Part shown: in pieces, positions 52,211 through 60,706 of the stretch
Layout of the letters: every line of letters begins with the position of its first letter
How positions within the stretch are numbered: the first letter of the stretch is position 1
Assembly: GCA_945890485.1 (NCBI GenBank)
Contig: CAMDCN010000020.1
Coordinates: forward strand, 1 to 64,000
Length of the DNA: 64,000 nt
Origin: Candidatus Sulfopaludibacter sp. SbA3
GTDB taxonomy: Bacteria; Acidobacteriota; Terriglobia; Bryobacterales; Bryobacteraceae
Reading direction: 5' to 3'
Made by a program: the position numbers and the translations under genes
The notes under the pieces: model-generated
Told to the model about the DNA's origin: nothing
Seen by the model: only the letters and a program-made list of their open reading frames with translations
Database searches by the model: none

Positions 52211-53767
52211 ATGGCCACGCTGCCCGCCTTCCGCAATGAGGCGTACGCGGATTTCTCGCTCCCGGAGAACCGGCAGGCGATGGAGACCGCTCTAGCCCAA
52301 GTCCGCACCTTTCTGGGACGCGAGTACTCATTGTGGATCGCGGGCCGCGCCGTGGCCACCGGCGATTGGCTTCGTTCCGTAAATCCGTCTCATCCCACTG
52401 AAATCATTGGCTCCCACGCGAAGGCCTCCGCCGCGCTGGCAACCGAAGCCATCGCCGATGCCGCCGCCTACTTTCCCGAGTGGGCGCGCACGCCGGTCGC
52501 CGATCGCGTATCCATCGTCGTCAAAACCGCCGCGATTCTCCGCGGCCGCAAGAACGAGTTCAACGCCTGGCTCGTCCTCGAAGCCGGCAAGAGTTGGGCG
52601 GAAGCCGAAGCCGATACCGCCGAAGCAATCGACTTCTGCGAATACTACGCCCGCCAAATGGTCCGCTGGGCCAACCCGGAGCCCGTGCTCCAAATGGCCG
52701 GAGAAACCAACGAACTCGAATACCTGCCGCTCGGTGTCGGTGTCGTCATCCCGCCCTGGAATTTCCCGCTCGCGATCCTCGCCGGCATGACCGTCGCCGC
52801 TCTCGTTTGCGGCAATACCGTCGTGCTGAAGCCGTCGAGCGAAACGCCGATCATTGCGGCCAAGTTTGTCGAAGTGCTCTGGGAAGCCGGCCTGCCGCCA
52901 CGCGCGCTCGCACTCTGCGTTGGCAGTGGTGGCGAAATCGGCGACCTGCTTGTCGTTGACCCCCAAACCCGATTCATCAGCTTCACCGGCTCGCGGGAAG
53001 TTGGCCTGCATATCAACGAGCTCGCCGCCAAGCCCGTGAAGGGGCTAAAGTGGATCCGCCGCGTCGTGGCCGAAATGGGCGGCAAGGACGCCATCATCGT
53101 CGACGCCGATTGCGACCTCGATGCTGCCGTTGCCGGAGTCGTTGCTTCGGCCTTTGGCTATCAGGGGCAGAAGTGTTCCGCCTGCAGCCGAGCGATCGTT
53201 CACGCTGCTGTCTACGACGAGTTCCTCCTTCGCCTGGAGCCGAAGGTCGCCGGTCTCACCGTGGGCGATGCCGCCGATCCGGCGTTCCCCATGGGGCCGG
53301 TCATCAGTCAAGGCGCCCGGCAAACTATTCTTTCGTACATCGAGGTCGGCCGTGCCGAAGGCGGCTTGTTGACCGGCGGCCACGCCGCGCCCGGCGAAGG
53401 CTACTACGTCGCGCCGACCGTCTTCAGCGGGGTCCCGTCCACTTCACGGCTTTTCCAGGAAGAGATCTTCGGGCCGGTGCTCGCCGTGACGAAGGCCGAT
53501 GATTTCAATCAAGCCATGGCCCTGGCGAACGATAGCGACTACGGCCTCACCGGTGCGGTCTATTCCAACGTTCCGGCCCATCTCGAACAGGCCCGCCGCG
53601 ACTTCCACGTCGGCAATCTCTATCTGAATCGCAAGTGCACCGGCGCGATGGTCGGCGTCCATCCGTTCGGCGGGTTCAACCTCTCCGGCACCGATTCCAA
53701 GGCCGGCGGTCCGGACTACCTCTTGCAGTTCCTGCAGGCGAAATCGATCGCCACGAAGATCCTATGA
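52211..53767 (+). CDS. pruA: 1-pyrroline-5-carboxylate dehydrogenase
   Basis: A 518-residue aldehyde dehydrogenase of the RocA/PruA type that oxidises L-glutamate semialdehyde (P5C) to glutamate in proline use. It has the conserved PPWNFPLAILAGMT cofactor strand, AEMGGKDAIIVDADCDLD with the general-base Glu, and the catalytic Cys in GYQGQKCSACSR. A C-terminal RKCTGAMVGVHPFGG is typical of P5CDH. No proline dehydrogenase is in the window. ATGA overlap with the next gene. Confidence 0.93.
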   Translation: MATLPAFRNEAYADFSLPENRQAMETALAQVRTFLGREYSLWIAGRAVATGDWLRSVNPSHPTEIIGSHAKASAALATEAIADAAAYFPEWARTPVADRVSIVVKTAAILRGRKNEFNAWLVLEAGKSWAEAEADTAEAIDFCEYYARQMVRWANPEPVLQMAGETNELEYLPLGVGVVIPPWNFPLAILAGMTVAALVCGNTVVLKPSSETPIIAAKFVEVLWEAGLPPRALALCVGSGGEIGDLLVVDPQTRFISFTGSREVGLHINELAAKPVKGLKWIRRVVAEMGGKDAIIVDADCDLDAAVAGVVASAFGYQGQKCSACSRAIVHAAVYDEFLLRLEPKVAGLTVGDAADPAFPMGPVISQGARQTILSYIEVGRAEGGLLTGGHAAPGEGYYVAPTVFSGVPSTSRLFQEEIFGPVLAVTKADDFNQAMALANDSDYGLTGAVYSNVPAHLEQARRDFHVGNLYLNRKCTGAMVGVHPFGGFNLSGTDSKAGGPDYLLQFLQAKSIATKIL

Positions 53768-54072
53768 GATTGTTCGCACTCGGTTTGGCCGCTACGGCGA
53801 TGTGGGCCAACGAGGCCTGCCAGCAGCACTATCAGGCGCAGTTGCCCCAAGGCGTGACGTTTCGCATCCCGGCACGGCAAAAGCTGCTCGAAGAGTCGCG
53901 TCCGGTCGATCCGAACGCCGCCAAGGTCCTCTGGGGCCGTGGCTTCGTTTCGTCGATTAAGGGTTCGACGGAAGAACGAGAGTTCGTCTGCCTGCTCGAT
54001 AAAAGCGGAAAGGCGACCGGAGTTTACTTGAAACCCCTGCCGCCCGCCGCACCCCGCCTCGCCCGCCGCTAG
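53764..54072 (+). CDS. Small secreted protein of unknown function
   Basis: A 102-residue protein whose ATG overlaps the pruA stop (ATGA). Residues 1-15 are a signal peptide (LFALGLAATAMWA). The body (PQGVTFRIPARQKLLEESRP, ILDKSGKATGVYLKPL-like LLDKSGKATGVYLKPL) is short and basic. No family recognised. Its stop shares CTAG with the convergent rmlB stop. Confidence 0.6.
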   Translation: MRLFALGLAATAMWANEACQQHYQAQLPQGVTFRIPARQKLLEESRPVDPNAAKVLWGRGFVSSIKGSTEEREFVCLLDKSGKATGVYLKPLPPAAPRLARR

Positions 54073-55079
54073 CGGTTAGCGTAGTTCTGGGCGTAGAACT
54101 CGCGATACGCGCCCGAGCGGACCCGCTCGATCCACTCCGTGTTCTGCCGGTACCAATCGATGGTGGCCGCCAGCCCGGCTTCGAACTCCACCTGCGGAGC
54201 CCATCCGGTTTCGCGCGTGATTTTGTCGCTGGTGAGCGCGTACCGGCGGTCGTGGCCGGGCCGATCCGTGACGTACTTGATCAGTGATCTGTCACGGCCT
54301 GTGGCCGCAATGATTTTCTCCACCACCTCGAGATTCGGAAGCGACCGGCTGCCGCCGATATTGTAGACTTCGCCCGGCCGGCCCCGATCGAGCACGGCGC
54401 GGATCGCCCGGCAATGGTCGTCCACATAGAGCCAGTCCCGAACCTGCTGCCCGTCACCGTACACCGGCAAGTGCTTGCCTTCGAGCGCGTTAGCGATCAT
54501 CAACGGAATCAGCTTCTCGGGGAACTGGTACGGCCCGTAATTGTTCGAGGCGCGCGTCACCGTGACCGCCATCTTGTAGGTCGTGTAATAGGAAAGCGCC
54601 AGCAGGTCGGAACCAGCCTTCGATGCCGAATACGGGCTGCTGGTGATCAGCGGATAGTTTTCGTCGGCCTCGTGGGGCTCCGGGATCGACCCGTAGACCT
54701 CGTCTGTCGACACGTGCAAAAACTGCTTCACGCCATACTTCCGCGCGGCTTCGAGCAGCGTGAACGTTCCCATCAGGTTCGTCCGCACCACCGGTTCCGG
54801 CGACAAAATGCTGCGGTCCACATGGCTTTCGGCCGCAAAATGAACAATCGCGTCCGGTTGCGCCTCGTCCACCAACGCATTCACGGCAACAGCGTCGGAA
54901 ATATCGCCCTGAACGAACCGGTATCTTGAATCGGCCGTCACGGGGGCGAGATTGTCGGGGTTGCCCGCATAAGTGAGCTTGTCGAGTACGATGACGCTCA
55001 ACGGTTCCGGTCCCGCCAGTAATAGGCGAACGAAGGCGGAGCCGATAAACCCGGCGCCACCGGTGACGATTAGCTTCAC
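54069..55079 (-). CDS. rmlB: dTDP-glucose 4,6-dehydratase
   Basis: A 336-residue SDR enzyme, second step of dTDP-L-rhamnose synthesis. The N-terminal NAD motif is VTGGAGFIGSAF (4-15), the catalytic YxxxK is in SPYSASKAGSDLL, and DEVYGSIPEPHEADENYP and NNYGPYQFPEKLIPLM are family blocks. It overlaps rmlC by 4 bases (ATGA). Confidence 0.96.
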   Translation of the reverse strand: MKLIVTGGAGFIGSAFVRLLLAGPEPLSVIVLDKLTYAGNPDNLAPVTADSRYRFVQGDISDAVAVNALVDEAQPDAIVHFAAESHVDRSILSPEPVVRTNLMGTFTLLEAARKYGVKQFLHVSTDEVYGSIPEPHEADENYPLITSSPYSASKAGSDLLALSYYTTYKMAVTVTRASNNYGPYQFPEKLIPLMIANALEGKHLPVYGDGQQVRDWLYVDDHCRAIRAVLDRGRPGEVYNIGGSRSLPNLEVVEKIIAATGRDRSLIKYVTDRPGHDRRYALTSDKITRETGWAPQVEFEAGLAATIDWYRQNTEWIERVRSGAYREFYAQNYANR

Positions 55080-55588
55080 TTGTGTTGTAACTCCCAGTCG
55101 TAGGCGATGGACGCGTCGTTGTAAGGAATCCGCCCTTCATCGGCGGGATCATAGATCCGGTTGGTCAGATAGACGAGCACGCCCGGCTCTCCGCCGATCA
55201 CCTTGTAGCCGTGTGCCACGCCGGGCGGAATCAGCAATTGCCACGGCCGCAGCGTCCCGATATAGAGCGTGTTGCGGAGTCCGTAGGTGGCCGAGCCTTC
55301 GCGCATGTCCACCAACGCCACCTGAAACATTCCCGCTGCGGCTAGCCAGCAATCGGTTTGCTTCTGGTGGATGTGGAAGGCCTTGATGGTGCCCGGATAG
55401 CTGAGGGCCGTCGATACCTGGGTCGACTCGGCCGGAAACTCCTCCACCAAGCCCTGGCCCAAACGGGCGACCTCCAGGAAGTATCCCCGGTCGTCCGGCC
55501 AAAGCGGCACCTTCACTACTTTTACGCCCGGAATGAGATGTTCACTTTCCGGGCTCAGAATGACTTTGCCAATGCCTTTCTCGTTCAA
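55076..55588 (-). CDS. rmlC: dTDP-4-dehydrorhamnose 3,5-epimerase
   Basis: A 170-residue cupin-type epimerase. Family blocks include VKVPLWPDDRGYFLEV, PGTIKAFHIHQKQTDCW and LLIPPGVAHGYKVIGGEPG. The His in KAFHIHQ fits the catalytic position. It is coupled to rmlA and rmlB by ATGA overlaps. Confidence 0.92.
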   Translation of the reverse strand: MNEKGIGKVILSPESEHLIPGVKVVKVPLWPDDRGYFLEVARLGQGLVEEFPAESTQVSTALSYPGTIKAFHIHQKQTDCWLAAAGMFQVALVDMREGSATYGLRNTLYIGTLRPWQLLIPPGVAHGYKVIGGEPGVLVYLTNRIYDPADEGRIPYNDASIAYDWELQHK

Positions 55589-56319
55589 TCGCTGTTCCTC
55601 TTTTCGGCGGTCTCAGCGACGAGATTGTTCGCGCGAAGGAGGCTCTCAAATGTACCGGCGTCGGTCCACCAGCCATCGAGGTAAGAGAACGCCATCGAGC
55701 CGTCCGCGATGTAGGAGTTGTTCACGTCGGTGATCTCCAGTTCGCCGCGTTCGGATCGCTTCAATCCCTTCACCTTCTCAAAGACGTGCTCGTCGTAGAG
55801 ATAAAAACCCGTCACCGCAAGATTCGACTTGGGCTTCTTGGGCTTTTCTTCGATGCCGATGATCTTGTCGCCGACAATCTCAGCCACGCCGAACCGCTCG
55901 GCGTCCTCTACCTCTTTCAACAAAATCCTGGCGCCGCTGGGTTGCGTGCGGAATGCTTCCACCGCTTCCCGGATGGACCCTTCAATGATGTTGTCCCCCA
56001 GGACGACGCAAATGCGCTCACCGTCGGCAAAATGCTCGGCGAGGGAAAGCGCCTCGGCAATGCCTCCTTCGCCCTCCTGGTAGGTGAAGTCCAGATGAGT
56101 CAATCCGAACTCCTTCCCGTTGGCGAGCAGGCGGAGGAAGTCACCTGCATTGCGGCCTCCGGTGACGATGAGGATGTCTTTGATCCCCGCGTCGACCAGC
56201 GTCTGGATGGGGTAATAAATCATCGGCTTGTCGTAGATCGGCAGCAGATGCTTATTTGTAATCTTCGTTAGCGGAAAAAGCCGGCTTCCCGTGCCTCCGG
56301 CCAAAACAACACCTTTCAT
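55585..56319 (-). CDS. rmlA: Glucose-1-phosphate thymidylyltransferase (RmlA-like, short form)
   Basis: A 244-residue nucleotidyltransferase that makes dTDP-glucose. Its motif GGTGSRLFPLT (8-18) matches the family GG-GxRL-PlT pattern. ICVVLGDNIIEGS is the metal and sugar-binding segment. It is shorter than classical RmlA (about 290 residues), as in the short-form subfamily. It is the first gene of the rml cluster. No rmlD is in the window. Confidence 0.9.
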   Translation of the reverse strand: MKGVVLAGGTGSRLFPLTKITNKHLLPIYDKPMIYYPIQTLVDAGIKDILIVTGGRNAGDFLRLLANGKEFGLTHLDFTYQEGEGGIAEALSLAEHFADGERICVVLGDNIIEGSIREAVEAFRTQPSGARILLKEVEDAERFGVAEIVGDKIIGIEEKPKKPKSNLAVTGFYLYDEHVFEKVKGLKRSERGELEITDVNNSYIADGSMAFSYLDGWWTDAGTFESLLRANNLVAETAEKRNSD

Positions 56320-56376
56320 CGAAACCCTTTCAATACAAGCAATTTAGGACTCTTGTTAGAATACACGATCAAACCC

Positions 56377-56727
56377 ATGAAGCTCCATCAATGGAAGTCC
56401 ATCCCCCTCGAACAGCTCAGCGCGGCATTGGCCCGCCAGGCGATTCACACAGACCGGATCACCATCGCCCGCCTCGAACTGAAGCAGGGCGCCGTCGTGC
56501 CGGATCACCATCATGAAAATGAGCAGGTGACGATCCTGATGTCCGGCAAGCTCCAGTTCATCACGGCGGATCAGGATCTGACCATCGAAGCCGGCGAAGT
56601 GATGCAGATCCCGTCGAACGTCGTCCATCGCGTGATCGCCCTCGAAGATTCCTGGGTCTTCGATCTGTTCGCCCCCGTCCGCGCCGATTGGCTCCGCGGC
56701 GACGATGCCTATCTTCGCCGCGGCTGA
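56377..56727 (+). CDS. Small cupin protein
   Basis: A 116-residue single-domain cupin starting at ATG 56377, with a TAGAAT -10-like box at 56357-56362 just upstream. Metal ligands are visible in PDHHHENEQVTILMSG (motif 1) and IPSNVVHRVIALED (motif 2). Function unknown; the fold suits sugar or small-molecule binding. It converges with the FG-GAP-like gene and overlaps it by 19 bases. Confidence 0.85.
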   Translation: MKLHQWKSIPLEQLSAALARQAIHTDRITIARLELKQGAVVPDHHHENEQVTILMSGKLQFITADQDLTIEAGEVMQIPSNVVHRVIALEDSWVFDLFAPVRADWLRGDDAYLRRG

Positions 56728-57599
56728 CCCACCGCATCCGGGCTCACGACCACGCCTCCCGGCAGCAACGCCACCACGGGCTGTCCGGAGGCGAGCTTGC
56801 GTCCGGACGGCCACTCCGTCACGCCGTCGCCGTGGCCGATCCAAAGCGAGGCCCCGGCTGCCAACACCGCCCGAGGCGCGACGAATCGGCCATCGGCCAC
56901 CTCTGGCCAAAGCTGCTTCGGGTCGTCCGGCCGCGAGAAAAACCGCAGCGGCGCCCCGGCGACCTCTCGCTGCAAATTGACCAGCCCGTTCCGCCAGGGC
57001 GCCAGCACGAAGTTCGCATCGAGCAGGTTGATCGCGAAGATCCGCCAAGGCAGATCGAACCGTTCCGGACTCCGGACCCAATAGTTACCGCAATAAATAT
57101 CAGTGCGCCCATCCCCGTCCACATCCGACAGCGCCAACCCGCCCTGCCGCGACGGCGTGTAGATGGAGTAGATCTCCCGCATCTGCCATCGGTCACTCTC
57201 CTGCCAATAGAACCGAACCTGCAGGAACCGGTGGACCATCAGAAAGCCGCTCCGGCCAAACAGCGTCGCCGGAACGCATTCGTGCAACTCGACATCGGTG
57301 TCAATCGTTTCCGCGTGGTAATCCGGGGCTTTCAGAAACACGAGCCGGCCCAGCGTCCCTTTGGTCGGCCGCTCCGCCAGCACCAGGTTCCGCCCTCCGA
57401 GCACGCACCCGCCATCGTCATACCCATGCGCCGCCCGCGCCACCTCGCGGAACTCCGGGCCGCTCCACGACAGCACCCGCCGTCCCCACGTGAACCGGCC
57501 GGCGCCGCCCACCAAGCCCTCGCCCGGCAGTTCTCGCCGCCATTCCCACTCTTGCCCCAAGAGGCTCAGTCCCCAAAGGGCGATTAACGTTAGCCGCAC
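56709..57599 (-). CDS. Secreted FG-GAP/VCBS-like protein
   Basis: A 296-residue protein with a short signal peptide (LTLIALWGLSLLGQ). The body contains one clear VCBS/FG-GAP calcium-loop repeat (LSDVDGDGRTDIYCGNYWV). The surrounding beta segments (FREVARAAHGYDDGGCVLGG) may complete a propeller. Extracellular; ligand unknown. Confidence 0.7.
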   Translation of the reverse strand: MRLTLIALWGLSLLGQEWEWRRELPGEGLVGGAGRFTWGRRVLSWSGPEFREVARAAHGYDDGGCVLGGRNLVLAERPTKGTLGRLVFLKAPDYHAETIDTDVELHECVPATLFGRSGFLMVHRFLQVRFYWQESDRWQMREIYSIYTPSRQGGLALSDVDGDGRTDIYCGNYWVRSPERFDLPWRIFAINLLDANFVLAPWRNGLVNLQREVAGAPLRFFSRPDDPKQLWPEVADGRFVAPRAVLAAGASLWIGHGDGVTEWPSGRKLASGQPVVALLPGGVVVSPDAVGQPRRR

Positions 57600-57616
57600 G
57601 CTTTGATATTCTAACG

Positions 57617-58441
57617 ATGGCTACCATGGATGCGCTGATCGACATCCTGACACGCGCGGACTCTGATGCTCCGTTGGATCTCGCGGCCCTCGAATTGGCC
57701 GCCATAGAGTTTCCGCGCCTCGACCCCGAACCTTTCATCGACATCCTCGATTCCTATGCCAACGAGGTCGACGAGCGGATGCGGATGGAGTATGACGGTG
57801 TTGAACGTCTCCAAGTGCTCCACGAGTTCCTCTTCCGGGAGCAGGGATTTACCGGCAACGAACGCGACTTCTACAACGCCCGCAACAGTTGTCTCAATGA
57901 AGTCATCGCGGCGCGCACCGGCATTCCCATCTCGCTCTCGGTGGTCTACATGGCCGTCGCCGAGCGCCTCGAAATGCCCGTCTACGGCATCGGCCTCCCC
58001 GGCCACTTCCTGTGCAGCTACGAGGACGAAGGCTTCCAAACTTATATCGACGTCTTCCACCAAGGCACGCTCATGACCTCCGAGCAGTGCATCGACTTCG
58101 CCCGAACGCTCACCGGCATGGACCTCTCCGCCACGCCCCAACTGCTCAAGCCCGTCACCCCCCGGCAGATCCTCATCCGGATGCTGAACAACCTCCGCAG
58201 CATCTACCTGCGCGGCAAGGAGTACCCGAAGGCGTCTCAGGTTCTCGACCTTCTTTTGAAGGCCAGCCCCACCGATGCCGACAGCTACATCCTGCGTGGC
58301 GCCGTAAACGTCGAGCTGAAAAAGTTCCAAGCTGCGCGTTCTGATTTCGAACGCTATCTCGCCCTGATGCCGGAAGCCCGGGACCGGGACCGCGTGGAAC
58401 AGCAGATCGCGATCATTGACCGGCATCTCTCCCGCTCCTAA
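57617..58441 (+). CDS. SirB1-like transglutaminase-fold protein with TPR
   Basis: A 274-residue protein. Residues about 45-170 are a SirB1/transglutaminase-like domain (LHEFLFREQGFTGNERDFYN, GIPISLSVVYMAVAERLEMP, VYGIGLPGHFLCSY). Residues about 190-270 contain TPR-like helices (EYPKASQVLDLLLKASPTDA). Function unknown; family members sit near prmC or envelope genes. Only 17 bases separate its start from the divergent FG-GAP-like gene. Confidence 0.88.
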   Translation: MATMDALIDILTRADSDAPLDLAALELAAIEFPRLDPEPFIDILDSYANEVDERMRMEYDGVERLQVLHEFLFREQGFTGNERDFYNARNSCLNEVIAARTGIPISLSVVYMAVAERLEMPVYGIGLPGHFLCSYEDEGFQTYIDVFHQGTLMTSEQCIDFARTLTGMDLSATPQLLKPVTPRQILIRMLNNLRSIYLRGKEYPKASQVLDLLLKASPTDADSYILRGAVNVELKKFQAARSDFERYLALMPEARDRDRVEQQIAIIDRHLSRS

Positions 58442-58444
58442 TCC

Positions 58445-60706
58445 ATGCGAAAATTCTCCGGCTTCTTCTTCCTGGCCGCCCTGATTCTGGCGCTGGCCAT
58501 CGGCGCCAATACAGCCGTTTTTACGGCCGCCGAGTCGTTGATTCTCCGGCCGCTGCTCTATCGGGATGCCCACGAACTGGTGGCGATCCATGAGTTGCTC
58601 CGCAACGGCGCCGAGGCCGATACGACGCTGGAGGCATTGGCCGATTATCGAAGCACCGGCGCTTTCCAATCCGTAGCCGTTGGCCGGCCGCGCAGCTTCG
58701 GCTTCCAGGGTCCCAACGGCGGCTCCGTACAGGTGTTTATCGCCGGCATGGTGTCGCAGGATTGGCTGCCCACGCTCGGCATCGCCCCGGCCGAAGGCCG
58801 GCTGTTCCGGGAAAGCGAGCCGAACGTCGTCGTGCTGTCCGCGACTTCCCGAGCCCGTCTGTTCGGCGCGGAATCCGCTCTGGGCCGCGCCGTCTCCATC
58901 AACGGGCAGTCCGCCACGGTCATCGGCGTCCTACCGCCGAATGTTCGGGACATTTGGAACGACCAGCGCATCGACGCTTGGATCCCCCTCTCTCACGCCG
59001 ACTATGGCGGCCGCCGCGATCCGCGCAGCGTCTCCGGAATTGCCCGCCTGGCGAAAGACCCGGCCCAAGCCCAAGCCGCGCTGAACGTTCTCGCTCAGCA
59101 GTGGAGCCAGGCCTATCCCACCCATCGCGACGGCGGCCTGCTCCTTCGCGACCTCCGCCAGGAATTGCAGGGCCCCTATCAACGGCCGATCGAACTGCTC
59201 GCCGCCGGGGCGCTACTGCTGACTTTGATCGCCTTCGCCAATCTCGCCCACCTGCTGCTCGTGCAATTTGAACGCCGCCGGCGAGATCTCGCGATCCGCA
59301 TCTCCCTCGGCGCTCGCTACGCTGACCTCGCCCGTGGCTTCTTTGCCGAAAGCGCGTTGATCGCCGTGGCTGGCACGGTCGCCGGCGCTGCCATTGCCGT
59401 GGGGCTGCTGCGGCTGGTGCCGTTCGGCGTTCAGCCCTCCGCCGTCACCTTTGCCTTTGCCGCCGGGGCCGGTGTGTTGACTGCGCTGCTGCTTCCGCTG
59501 CTCCCCCTCTGGCAAACCCGGCGGCTTGTGCTCGAACGTGAAATGCGGGAAGGCGGCCCGGCGGTGGCAGGAGGCCGCCGCAGCCATCGAGTTCGTGCAG
59601 CGATTGTCGCCGCCGAAGTCGCTGTCAGCGTCGTGTTGTTGACCGGATGCCTGCTGCTCGCTCGCAGCTTGCAGGAGGTGCTGGCCGTCAACCCCGGCTT
59701 CCAGGTGGAGCAGGTTTACCGCTTCGGTCTGGGAATCCCCGAAGGCCGTTACAACACGGAAGCGAAGATGACCGCGTTCTATCCGCGCCTTGAATCGGAG
59801 CTGAAGGCTGTGCCCGGCATCTCCGCCGCGGGTGTGGGAATGCGGCTGCCGTTGTTCGGCAACAGCACCAATCCGCGCTTCAACTTCCCCGGCGAGGAGC
59901 CGCAGTCGGCCCGGCGCAACATCGCTTCGACCGGCTATTTTGAAACGCTCGGCATCAACCTTCGCGATGGCCGCCTGTTCCGCCAGGAAGAGGCTGAAAA
60001 AGTTGCCGTCGTCAACGAAGCCTTTGTCCGCCAGTTCGGCCGCGGCTTGGGCCAACGGTTCCAGTTCCAATGGAATACGCCGCAGCAAGCCACCATTGTC
60101 GGTGTGGTTGCCGACGCGCCGCAGGTGTCGCTCGACGCGGCGCCGCTGCCGGAGATCTACCTGAACATCGCCCAGTTCCCGATTGAAGGGATGCAAGTGG
60201 TCGCCCGCACCCGCGACGGCGCGAACGGATTGGCCGATGCCCTGCGCCGCGCCGATCCGGACCTGCAGTCGATCAAGCCGGAGCCGATGTTGGCCTGGGT
60301 CGAACGCAGTGTCGGCGATCGCCGCCTGACACTTTCGATCAGCGCCGGCCTCGCGCTGTTGGCGATCGCTTTGGCGGGCGTTGGCCTCTATGGCGTGATC
60401 GCCTCGCTGGCTGCCGCACGCCACCGTGAGATGGCGCTGCGGTCGGCGTTGGGCGCGTCGCCCGCCGATATCCTGCGGCTGGTTCTCACCCAGTCGCTTC
60501 GGCTGACGATTCCCGGTCTGGTCCTCGGCCTAGGCACCGCGTTCTGGTTTGCCGACGTCCTGCGGAGTCAACTATTCGGCGTCGGCGCGACGGACCCTCT
60601 CGCGCTCGCGGGTGTCGTGCTCGGGATCGGGCTGCTTGCCTTGGTGGCCGGCCTGCTTCCTGCTCTCCGCGCCCGCCGCGCTGACCCCGCGCAGACGCTC
60701 CGCTAA
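58445..60706 (+). CDS. ADOP-type ABC permease
   Basis: A 753-residue membrane protein. It follows the ADOP (acidobacterial duplicated orphan permease) plan: MacB_PCD domain (about 20-240), FtsX domain with transmembrane helices (about 250-350), a second MacB_PCD (about 410-600) and a second FtsX (about 620-750). Opening helix LILALAIGANTAVFTAAESL is the family mark. It lacks the longer N-terminal tail that some members carry. No ABC ATPase gene is adjacent. Substrate unknown. Confidence 0.9.
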   Translation: MRKFSGFFFLAALILALAIGANTAVFTAAESLILRPLLYRDAHELVAIHELLRNGAEADTTLEALADYRSTGAFQSVAVGRPRSFGFQGPNGGSVQVFIAGMVSQDWLPTLGIAPAEGRLFRESEPNVVVLSATSRARLFGAESALGRAVSINGQSATVIGVLPPNVRDIWNDQRIDAWIPLSHADYGGRRDPRSVSGIARLAKDPAQAQAALNVLAQQWSQAYPTHRDGGLLLRDLRQELQGPYQRPIELLAAGALLLTLIAFANLAHLLLVQFERRRRDLAIRISLGARYADLARGFFAESALIAVAGTVAGAAIAVGLLRLVPFGVQPSAVTFAFAAGAGVLTALLLPLLPLWQTRRLVLEREMREGGPAVAGGRRSHRVRAAIVAAEVAVSVVLLTGCLLLARSLQEVLAVNPGFQVEQVYRFGLGIPEGRYNTEAKMTAFYPRLESELKAVPGISAAGVGMRLPLFGNSTNPRFNFPGEEPQSARRNIASTGYFETLGINLRDGRLFRQEEAEKVAVVNEAFVRQFGRGLGQRFQFQWNTPQQATIVGVVADAPQVSLDAAPLPEIYLNIAQFPIEGMQVVARTRDGANGLADALRRADPDLQSIKPEPMLAWVERSVGDRRLTLSISAGLALLAIALAGVGLYGVIASLAAARHREMALRSALGASPADILRLVLTQSLRLTIPGLVLGLGTAFWFADVLRSQLFGVGATDPLALAGVVLGIGLLALVAGLLPALRARRADPAQTLR

